A stretch of DNA of 6,399 nt from an uncultured Chloroflexota bacterium (GTDB lineage Bacteria; Chloroflexota; Anaerolineae; Aggregatilineales; Phototrophicaceae): contig CAIVEA010000687.1 in NCBI GenBank assembly GCA_903904765.1, positions 1 to 6,399 on the forward strand, in the 5' to 3' direction. The notes below the pieces were generated by a model, which made no database searches, was not told where the DNA came from, and was given only the letters and a program-made list of their open reading frames with translations. Made by a program: the position numbers and the translations under genes. How positions within the stretch are numbered: position 1 is the first letter of the stretch; each line of letters opens with the position of its first letter. Of the stretch, positions 1-5,330 are shown in pieces.

Positions 1-3000
1 ACCAAGCTTGTATTCCCCACTGGGGGCGGGTTCGTAGCGCCACGAGATGCCGCCCTCCGGCCAGACAAATGTCGTTCCGGGGCTGAGTTCCACGCGGCCA
101 TCGGGCGTGACGAGTGAACGATAGGTCTGGAACTCACCGCCTGCATCCAGACGGATGCTCGCCAGCGCCGAACTACCTGCATTCCGGCTGACCACGTTCG
201 CCACGTTGCCGGCATCATCGAACATGACCGCCACATCAATCCAGTTGGAATCGCCGGGGAAGTGATAGCGTCCGGCAATCGAGTCCTGATCGTCGGTGCT
301 GACCACCTGCTCAAAGTTGGTGATTTGCCCATCGGTCACAACGGGCAGCAGTGCATCCCAGTTGAAATTGCTGTCATCCACACCGGGATTCCACAGGTTG
401 ATGTAGTTCACCACGCCATCTTCGACCACTTCGGTCACGATGGGCGAAGTCTGCATCCGTACAATCGTGCCGTCGGCCTGCACCTGATCTACGGTGAACG
501 TGCCGCGTGTGATGTTGCGTCCGGTCACTTCCATCGAAACTTTAACCGGCACATTGATGCTGGTCGTGGACGGGAACACGTTGGTGATGCTCACTACCGG
601 AACAAGGCTGGGCGCGAGGGGTGGCGCACCCACGCCGCCACCCGCCGCCGCTGCCGGATTGAAGGCACGGGTGCCGGGGCGCACCGAACCAAAGTAGCCA
701 CGCAGGAATTCGCTCCACGAACGCACCGGATTCTGCTCGAAGTAGTTCGTGTCGAAGTCCGAAGCGCGTGCCGGGAAGTAGATGTTGTAGAACGTGGTGT
801 TCGGCAACAATTGGCTACCTGCCGTGCTATACATATTCACATCGCGCAGGGCGGAAAGCACATTGGTAGCGGCCTGCGTCAGTTGCGGGTCACGACCATC
901 TTTCACTAGGCGGAACATGAAGTTGCCAATATCAATGTTGGTGGCGGGGCCGAATTCGTCTTCTGGCAGGAAGGACGAATAAGCATAGGTATTGGCACGC
1001 ACCTGCCCGATGAGTGAGCCATAGGCACGCGGGTTGCTGGCGACCACGCCTGCGAAATCATCCAGTGCCGCAGTCACTTCGCCGAAGTTCCGCAAATCGG
1101 TGGCGACAGCACCCAGCACTGGCGAAGTATCCGGCGCAAGTTCATCCATATCTTGCAGATACTTGTCGGCGATCAACTGCCCCAGCTTGCTCATGTCAAT
1201 ATTCGGCTGCTGGTTGAGCGTCTTGGTCAGCAGTTCCATATCGAAACTGGGATTGAGCGTAATCTCTGGCGAGCCGATGGCGTAATCGAAGTAGTTGGAC
1301 ATCGCCGCGTAATGCTCGACACCACTCATCAAGCAGGCATCGTTGATAAGCAGGTCAAACTTGCGGATGCCCGTGTTGTGAAGCGCCGAGTCAAACACCT
1401 GCTGAAGCTCCGGCAGATCAAGAATGCTCTGTCCGGTGGTGTCGTCCGTCACCGTGCCGTACCATGCGCCGCCGTGATCGTTCAGGATGATCGCATAGTG
1501 CTGGGCGGGGTAGCTCTGCACGCCCCACACGATGAAATCGAGCAGGTTCTTGCCATAGCCGGTATCAATCTCGCCCAGATCACCCACCGCCTGCGTGTCT
1601 AGCGTAGGTGGATAGGTATCGTTGAAATCGCGGGAACGATCTGCGCCCAATTCAAACAGGCGCGTATCCGTCCAGTTGCCGTTAGAACGGTCATATTCAC
1701 CTGAACGATCCATCAGCGCGAGGATACGCACCGAGTCGGTGCTGCCCCCTGCGCGTTCAAACTCATCCAGATCGTTCAGCAAGCCGTCCTCAAGGTTGTT
1801 ATCACCGCCCATATAGACCAGCACCGTCCAGTTAGCTTTGGAACGGGCAGCGGTCAAAACCGGGTAGCCAGCGACCAGCGGGTTAGAGGCCAGCGTTGTG
1901 CCGCTGGAGGCCAGCGAACCGCCGCCACCCACCTTGTAGTTAACCTCGAACGCGCCAGAAGTCTCGCCTTTTTCGTAACCGTAACGGCTGACAATCAGCG
2001 TGTAATCGCCCGCCGCCGCGCCGGGATACTCGATAAACGAGTCGGTGGTATTCGGGTCGCGGTCATCATTTTCCGCCACCACGTTTTCGTCCAAGAACAA
2101 GCCGATATACAGATCAAGATCGCCACTGGTGGCGCGGGCATCAATCGTAATCGTCTGCCCTTCGCTCACGCCCGTGATCGGGATTTCCACATAATATGGG
2201 TCATCGCCGATCCGCCCTGTGACCACCTCACCTGTGCCCGTCGCATCGCTCACGGGGACAGTATCGCCGCCAATCGGGGACGACCCAGACGAACTTTCGA
2301 GGCTCAAACTGAAGGGGCCAGCATCGTAAGCGAATACACCGATCAGGTAATCGCCATTGGCAGGTAGCGTGTAATCAATCTGCGCGTTGACATCATTCCC
2401 GCTGATGTCGTCGTTCTCCGCCAGTGTATTGCCCGCCGAGTCCGCCAACACCAGATAGGTATCCACCGAGTCGCTCGACAGGTTGATCGAGACGTGATCG
2501 TTAGCCTGCCCGGTGAACATGAACGTCACCGGTTTGTCCATACTGAACGCTTGCCCGTTCACGCTGTCGCCATAGGCGAGCGAACTACCGTCCGCAGACG
2601 ACTGTGACGCGCCGCTGTTGCTATTGGTGTTCCCGTTGCTGCCGCCGCTGTTGCTGCTCACACCGTCCGCAGTCAACGAAAGCACATACGCGCCGGGGTC
2701 ATAACCCAGCACTATCACAATGTACTGCCCATCGGCAGGCACATTGAACGAGATGCGTGCATTGGTGTCGTTGCCACTCACATCATCATTTTCCGCCAGC
2801 AAATCACCGTTGGAATTCGCCAACCGCAAATACACATCAATCGCATCGCTCTCGGCGGTAATCGTTACTGAATCGCCGTTTTGGGCTTCAAAATAGTACA
2901 GCACGCCCGAATCCGGGTTCTCAATGCGTCCGCGCAGGCTATCACCATACGCAATCAAAATCACATCCTGTGCCTGTGCCACAACAGGTAGCAACAAACA

Positions 3001-3042
3001 CGACAAAAAAAGGACGCTCAAAAATAGCGACAGTCGGCGCAT
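1..3042 (-). CDS. Secreted clostripain-family (C11) cysteine peptidase with three PPC-like domains, 3' end beyond window
   Basis: The frame is open for 1014 codons from an ATG at 3042-3040 to the left edge, so the C-terminus is missing. Residues 1-24 form a signal peptide (MRR, a Leu/Phe/Val core, cleavage predicted after AQA), so the product is exported. Residues 31-124, 155-249 and 270-371 are three PPC-like beta-sandwich repeats, each with an AENDD motif. Residues ~404-784 are the C11 peptidase domain: it opens with NWTVLVYMGGDNNLED, has catalytic His523 in NDHGGAW and catalytic Cys570 in INDACLM. Asp568 corresponds to the acidic residue that gives clostripain its Arg/Lys preference at P1, so cleavage after basic residues is expected. 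A Gly/Ala/Pro linker (~793-814) leads to a beta-rich C-terminal region. A GGGAGG sequence lies just upstream of the ATG. The family assignment is firm; the substrate is unknown. The H523-C570 loop lacks the usual basic processing site. Confidence 0.93.
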   Translation of the reverse strand, partial: MRRLSLFLSVLFLSCLLLPVVAQAQDVILIAYGDSLRGRIENPDSGVLYYFEAQNGDSVTITAESDAIDVYLRLANSNGDLLAENDDVSGNDTNARISFNVPADGQYIVIVLGYDPGAYVLSLTADGVSSNSGGSNGNTNSNSGASQSSADGSSLAYGDSVNGQAFSMDKPVTFMFTGQANDHVSINLSSDSVDTYLVLADSAGNTLAENDDISGNDVNAQIDYTLPANGDYLIGVFAYDAGPFSLSLESSSGSSPIGGDTVPVSDATGTGEVVTGRIGDDPYYVEIPITGVSEGQTITIDARATSGDLDLYIGLFLDENVVAENDDRDPNTTDSFIEYPGAAAGDYTLIVSRYGYEKGETSGAFEVNYKVGGGGSLASSGTTLASNPLVAGYPVLTAARSKANWTVLVYMGGDNNLEDGLLNDLDEFERAGGSTDSVRILALMDRSGEYDRSNGNWTDTRLFELGADRSRDFNDTYPPTLDTQAVGDLGEIDTGYGKNLLDFIVWGVQSYPAQHYAIILNDHGGAWYGTVTDDTTGQSILDLPELQQVFDSALHNTGIRKFDLLINDACLMSGVEHYAAMSNYFDYAIGSPEITLNPSFDMELLTKTLNQQPNIDMSKLGQLIADKYLQDMDELAPDTSPVLGAVATDLRNFGEVTAALDDFAGVVASNPRAYGSLIGQVRANTYAYSSFLPEDEFGPATNIDIGNFMFRLVKDGRDPQLTQAATNVLSALRDVNMYSTAGSQLLPNTTFYNIYFPARASDFDTNYFEQNPVRSWSEFLRGYFGSVRPGTRAFNPAAAAGGGVGAPPLAPSLVPVVSITNVFPSTTSINVPVKVSMEVTGRNITRGTFTVDQVQADGTIVRMQTSPIVTEVVEDGVVNYINLWNPGVDDSNFNWDALLPVVTDGQITNFEQVVSTDDQDSIAGRYHFPGDSNWIDVAVMFDDAGNVANVVSRNAGSSALASIRLDAGGEFQTYRSLVTPDGRVELSPGTTFVWPEGGISWRYEPAPSGEYKLG
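1930..2235 (-). repeat. PPC-like domain repeat 3 of the C11 peptidase
   Basis: This segment encodes residues 270-371. It keeps the core features (SGDLDLYIGLF, VAENDDRDPN, AAAGDYTLIVSRYG) but is more divergent than repeats 1 and 2, with a longer N-terminal strand region and a different post-AENDD loop. It is followed by a Gly/Ser-rich stretch (GGGGSLASSG) that connects to the catalytic domain. Confidence 0.72.
2296..2580 (-). repeat. PPC-like domain repeat 2 of the C11 peptidase
   Basis: This segment encodes residues 155-249. It starts LAYGDSVNGQ, contains SDSVDTYLVLADSAGNTLAE followed by NDDISGNDVNA, and ends LPANGDYLIGVFAYDAGPFS. The order of motifs and the spacing match repeat 1 (LAENDD-[VI]-SGND-x-NA in both), pointing to an internal duplication. 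Confidence 0.8.
2584..2661 (-). other. Ser/Asn/Gly-rich linker between PPC-like repeats 1 and 2
   Basis: Residues 128-153 are almost wholly Ser, Asn, Gly, Ala and Thr, with no hydrophobic core pattern. It is a flexible low-complexity spacer separating two folded extracellular domains, as is common in large secreted bacterial enzymes. Confidence 0.8.
2671..2952 (-). repeat. PPC-like domain repeat 1 of the C11 peptidase
   Basis: This segment encodes residues 31-124. It begins AYGDSLRG, contains SDAIDVYLRL and LAENDDVSGNDTNA, and ends with VPADGQYIVIVLGYDPGAYVLSL. This is the usual pattern of bacterial pre-peptidase C-terminal domains: a beta-sandwich that rides on secreted peptidases and is thought to help binding or secretion. 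Here it lies N-terminal to the catalytic domain. It resembles repeat 2 closely at protein level but has diverged at DNA level. Confidence 0.8.
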
Positions 3043-3047
3043 ATATT

Positions 3048-3053
3048 CCTCCC
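3048..3053 (-). promoter_or_regulatory. Ribosome binding site of the C11 peptidase gene
   Basis: Read on the minus strand the sequence is GGGAGG, then AATAT, then ATG. The 5-nt spacing and strong complementarity to the 16S 3' end, followed at once by a signal peptide, fix the start at 3042. Confidence 0.8.
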
Positions 3054-3075
3054 AGCATGACCTATTCACCACAAC

Positions 3076-3084
3076 TGTATACCA
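3076..3084 (-). promoter_or_regulatory. Possible extended -10 promoter of the C11 peptidase gene
   Basis: On the minus strand this reads TGGTATACA, an extended -10 (TGn) joined to TATACA, about 34 nt upstream of the ATG. No convincing -35 hexamer lies 16-18 nt upstream, so the call rests on the extended -10 alone. It would give a leader of roughly 25-30 nt, just enough to hold the ribosome binding site. Confidence 0.35.
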
Positions 3085-3156
3085 GAAGTGCATTTTTGGG
3101 CGATGAAATATGGATGGAATAAAGAAACGGACGAAAAGAACCCTAAAGAGTGAAGA

Positions 3157-3175
3157 TCAGAAACACGGTTTCTGA
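3157..3175. promoter_or_regulatory. Perfect 19-nt palindrome in the divergent intergenic region (candidate operator)
   Basis: TCAGAAAC, spacer ACG, GTTTCTGA: an exact 8-bp inverted repeat. It lies near the middle of the 249-nt region between the divergent peptidase and Roadblock genes, about 57 nt upstream of the right-hand -10. No T-tract follows on either strand, so an intrinsic terminator is unlikely. A dimeric regulator's binding site is the best reading, but no regulator is in the window, and a short RNA hairpin cannot be excluded. Confidence 0.4.
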
Positions 3176-3228
3176 AACAAAACAACAATGCTCCCTTGCA
3201 TTCCCTTTGTGTATTTGCGAATTTTCTG

Positions 3229-3237
3229 TGCTACAAT
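3229..3237 (+). promoter_or_regulatory. Extended -10 promoter of the Roadblock-V4R-response regulator operon
   Basis: TGCTACAAT is an extended -10 (TGn plus TACAAT, one mismatch to TATAAT). A loose -35-like TTGTGT sits at 3207-3212 with a long 19-nt... spacing through 3213-3231, so the extended element probably carries most of the activity. Transcription would start near 3244, giving a leader of about 48 nt before the GTG at 3292. Confidence 0.55.
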
Positions 3238-3279
3238 CGCTTTGTACATCAATTGGAACGCTTTTGAACCCGTGACGGC

Positions 3280-3284
3280 AGGAG
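3280..3284 (+). promoter_or_regulatory. Ribosome binding site of the Roadblock gene
   Basis: AGGAG followed by a 7-nt spacer and GTG at 3292. The good spacing supports this GTG as the start, since the frame offers no ATG before Met36 (3397), which falls inside the conserved domain. Confidence 0.75.
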
Positions 3285-3291
3285 TAATCTC

Positions 3292-3663
3292 GTGGCGAAG
3301 TCTCGCACAGAACAACTGGTTGAACGGCTGCGCGATTTACAGGCCAGCTCAGGCGATGTGGAAGCGGCAGCCATCGTGAGCGTGGACGGGCTGAGCATGG
3401 CCTCATCTTTGCCCAGCCACATCGAAGAAGACCGCGTGAGCGCGATGTCGGCAGCCATGCTTTCGCTGGGTGAACGCATTTCGTCCGAACTGGGACGCGG
3501 CGGGCTGGAACAGGTTATGGTGAAGGGGCAAAGCGGTTACGTCATCCTGACCGCTGTCGGGCAAGAAGCTGTGTTGACCGTACTGGCGCGTAAAGATGCC
3601 AAACTCGGTTTGATCTTCTTGGATGTGACCCGCGCTGTGGATGCCTTGTCTGATCTGGTCTAA
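3292..3663 (+). CDS. Roadblock/LC7 domain protein (MglB-like fold)
   Basis: This 123-residue protein is about the size of a single Roadblock/LC7 domain. The visible pattern is an N-terminal helix (residues 4-19), the strand-turn AAAIVSVDGLSMASSLP (25-41), a long amphipathic helix rich in Ala/Ser/Met (47-67), a strand pair EQVMVKGQSGYVILTAVG (73-90), the strand AVLTVLARKDAKLGLIFLDV (93-112) and a final helix (113-123). Family members dimerise and act as regulators or GAPs of small Ras-like GTPases such as MglA; no GTPase gene is in the window, so the partner is unknown. It has no signal peptide and is cytoplasmic. It is first in a tight row with the V4R and response-regulator genes (26-nt gap). 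The start is GTG with a good AGGAG. Confidence 0.88.
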   Translation: MAKSRTEQLVERLRDLQASSGDVEAAAIVSVDGLSMASSLPSHIEEDRVSAMSAAMLSLGERISSELGRGGLEQVMVKGQSGYVILTAVGQEAVLTVLARKDAKLGLIFLDVTRAVDALSDLV

Positions 3664-3689
3664 GCGAACACATGTGATCGGTTAAAGCT

Positions 3690-4334
3690 GTGGAGCGAAG
3701 CGGACTATACTATCCTAACCGCATCGTTCGTTATTTCTTCCTCGCTATGGAAGAAGTAATGGGACTCGGTGGATTAAATACGGTGCTCACGACTGCAAAA
3801 CTTACTCGTTTTCAGCAAGAGCGACCACCGGATAACCTCGAAAAATCTGTGGACTTTACCGAGTTGGCTGCGTTGAGTACCGCCCTCGAAGAGATGTACG
3901 GCACACGCGGGGGGCGCGGCATGGCGATGCGTATCGGGCGTGCCTGCTTCTCGATGGGGATTAAGAATTTTGGCGTAATGCTGGCGATGCAAGACCCGGC
4001 TTTCCGGGCGCTGGCGCTGGATGAACGCTGTATGTTAGGGTTACGCGCTCTTGATTCCGTCTTTAATCGGTTCAGCGATCAGCGTTCGAGCGTGGCACAG
4101 GACGAAACATCATACCGTTACATCGTCGAAAACAGCCCGTTAGCCTATGGTCGTCACACGGATAAGCCCGTCTGCCATGCGCTGGCTGGCATCGTACAGG
4201 AATGTATGAGCTGGGCTTCCAACGGGTATGAATTTTACGTGGTCGAAAGCACCTGCCGCGCCTGTGGCAGCCCCAATTGCACCTTCCAGATCACCCGCAA
4301 GCCGATCGGACAGTCGCAAAATTCACCCACCTAA
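3690..4334 (+). CDS. V4R-domain protein, probable small-molecule or metal-binding sensor
   Basis: The 214-residue product opens with SGLYYPNRIVRYFFLAMEEVMG and carries GLNTVLTTAKL (28-38) and LEEMYGTRGGRGMAMRIGRA (66-85), the helical part typical of stand-alone V4R proteins related to BchJ. The C-terminal V4R core runs from about 140: SYRYIVENSP, DKPVCHALAG (Cys162), then ESTCRACGSPNCTFQI (Cys189, Cys192, Cys197). Conserved Cys residues in V4R domains are thought to bind a metal, and the domain binds small hydrophobic ligands in XylR/DmpR-type regulators. The ligand here is unknown, and chlorophyll vinyl-reductase activity should not be assumed. An in-frame TGA at 3675-3677 makes the GTG at 3690 the earliest normal start; it lacks a clear Shine-Dalgarno sequence, suggesting coupling to the upstream gene. 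The gap to the next gene is 18 nt. Confidence 0.85.
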   Translation: MERSGLYYPNRIVRYFFLAMEEVMGLGGLNTVLTTAKLTRFQQERPPDNLEKSVDFTELAALSTALEEMYGTRGGRGMAMRIGRACFSMGIKNFGVMLAMQDPAFRALALDERCMLGLRALDSVFNRFSDQRSSVAQDETSYRYIVENSPLAYGRHTDKPVCHALAGIVQECMSWASNGYEFYVVESTCRACGSPNCTFQITRKPIGQSQNSPT

Positions 4335-4341
4335 CCGGTTC

Positions 4342-4349
4342 AGGGGGAG
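4342..4349 (+). promoter_or_regulatory. Ribosome binding site of the response regulator gene
   Basis: The purine run AGGGGGAG lies in the 18-nt gap after the V4R gene and ends 3 nt before GTG. It supports the GTG at 4353, since the receiver domain begins at once after it and no ATG is near. Confidence 0.6.
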
Positions 4350-4352
4350 CGC

Positions 4353-5240
4353 GTGAGCGATAAACCACGTATCCTGATTGTGGAAGACGATTTAGATTTG
4401 TCGGAAATGCTCACCGCCTATTTCAAGGTGCAGAATTACGACGTGCTCACCGCCGCATGGGGCAAAGAAGCCATCGAACTGGGAACGGAAGGCAATTTCG
4501 CGCTGGCAATGCTGGACATCCGCCTGCCAGATATTGATGGCTACGAAATCTGCCGCCAATTCCGCCAGAACCGAAAAACGCAAGACTTACCCATCATCTT
4601 TCTCACCGAAAAACGCGACCGCGTGGACAAACTGCAAGGGCTTGAATTAGGCGTGGTGGACTACATCACCAAACCGTTCGATATTCAAGAGCTACGCTTG
4701 CGCGTCCGCAACGCAATTGACCGCGCTACCCGCCAGAGTCCGGCTAACCCCGTCACCGACCTGCCGGAAGGGGCGCTGGTAGACGAAAAGCTGAAAGAGG
4801 TTTTGCAAGGCGCTCCTGAATGGGCGGCGCTACGCATGACTGTACAGGGCATCGGCGAATACCGCGATCGCTACGGTTTCGTGGAAGCCGACAATATGCT
4901 GCGCGTGCTGACCATGCTCATTCGCAACGCTGCCCGCGAATATGGTGGTAGCGAGGATTTCATCGGGCATCTGGACTCTGAAGATTTCCTGATGATAACC
5001 CACAGCGAACGTGCTGCGGTCATCCGTGAGCGCATCGAGCTGCGCTTCAAGAATTCCGGTGAGTATTTCTACCCTCTCAAAGATCGTCAGAAGCCAAACG
5101 AGGAAGGACCACTGAAACTGGTCACACGGCTCGTCGTGGCTACCGATGGCGCATTCGCGGACGCGGCGGCACTCAAAAGTCGCCTGCTGACTGCCGAACC
5201 AGCAGTCCTACCACCCATTCCACCCACAGCCTTGAAATAA
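4353..5240 (+). CDS. Response regulator: receiver domain plus degenerate GGDEF-like output domain
   Basis: Residues 1-~125 are a complete CheY-like receiver: the acidic pocket EDD (11-13), phospho-acceptor Asp55 in MLDIRLPD, Thr85 in FLTEK and Lys107 in YITKPFD. Phosphorylation by a histidine kinase is therefore expected; no kinase is in the window. Residues ~131-275 resemble a GGDEF domain in layout: TDLPEG at the usual DxLTGLPN place, then YRDRYGFVEADNMLRVLTML, then HLDSEDFLMI where active enzymes have a GGDEF signature. Both signature glycines are gone (LDSEDF), so diguanylate cyclase activity is unlikely and a nucleotide-sensing or protein-binding role is more plausible. The tail is Pro/Ala-rich. 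It is last in the Roadblock-V4R row, which suggests that the three proteins act in one signalling path. The receiver is certain; the GGDEF relationship is inferred from motif layout. Confidence 0.9.
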   Translation: MSDKPRILIVEDDLDLSEMLTAYFKVQNYDVLTAAWGKEAIELGTEGNFALAMLDIRLPDIDGYEICRQFRQNRKTQDLPIIFLTEKRDRVDKLQGLELGVVDYITKPFDIQELRLRVRNAIDRATRQSPANPVTDLPEGALVDEKLKEVLQGAPEWAALRMTVQGIGEYRDRYGFVEADNMLRVLTMLIRNAAREYGGSEDFIGHLDSEDFLMITHSERAAVIRERIELRFKNSGEYFYPLKDRQKPNEEGPLKLVTRLVVATDGAFADAAALKSRLLTAEPAVLPPIPPTALK

Positions 5241-5260
5241 ACCGCCCAGCGACTCTTTGA

Positions 5261-5289
5261 TTGCCACAGCACACACACTGAGGCATGAT
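5261..5289 (+). promoter_or_regulatory. Possible promoter of the aldo/keto reductase gene
   Basis: TTGCCA (5261-5266, one mismatch to TTGACA), a 17-nt spacer and CATGAT (5284-5289, two mismatches to TATAAT) lie in the 90-nt gap before the reductase. The -10 overlaps the left arm of an inverted repeat, a typical place for repression. The match is only moderate, and read-through from the operon is equally possible because I see no terminator after 5240. Confidence 0.3.
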
Positions 5290-5309
5290 TATGCGCGTTA
5301 CGTAATCAT
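5285..5309. promoter_or_regulatory. Inverted repeat upstream of the aldo/keto reductase (candidate operator)
   Basis: ATGATTA (5285-5291) and TAATCAT (5303-5309) are exact complements separated by 11 nt. The 18-nt centre-to-centre distance is close to two helical turns, as expected for a dimeric helix-turn-helix repressor. It lies 21 nt before the start codon and just before the ribosome binding site. An RNA stem with a large loop is the alternative; it has no U-tract, so it is not a terminator. Confidence 0.35.
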
Positions 5310-5312
5310 CAT

Positions 5313-5318
5313 AGGAGG
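5313..5318 (+). promoter_or_regulatory. Ribosome binding site of the aldo/keto reductase gene
   Basis: AGGAGG is a full Shine-Dalgarno core, but the 12-nt distance to the ATG at 5331 is a little long. A second weak TAGG sits at 5321-5324. The protein starts with the conserved MHYRELGRTG, so the ATG is right despite the spacing. Confidence 0.65.
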
Positions 5319-5330
5319 CATAGGTACATT

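Noticed and set aside
262..1816. Several plus-strand open frames (for example 262-909 and 1153-1602)
   Set aside because: They lie antisense to the C11 peptidase gene, whose protein shows clear family motifs; their translations have no recognisable domain and are rich in His and Arg, as expected for shadow frames of GC-rich coding DNA.
2995..3042. Lipoprotein signal (Cys15) in the peptidase leader
   Set aside because: FLSC has Phe at the -3 position instead of Leu/Val/Ile, and the Cys sits inside the hydrophobic core with an AQA type I site following, so a normal signal peptidase I site is preferred.
3157..3175. Intrinsic terminator at the 19-nt palindrome
   Set aside because: No U-tract follows on either strand, and both adjacent genes point away from it, so there is no transcript that it would end.
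3143..3479. Minus-strand open frames overlapping the start of the Roadblock gene
   Set aside because: They are antisense to a well-supported Roadblock domain and to its promoter, with no motif or ribosome binding site.
5241..5284. Terminator after the response regulator
   Set aside because: No GC-rich hairpin with a T-run is visible in this stretch.
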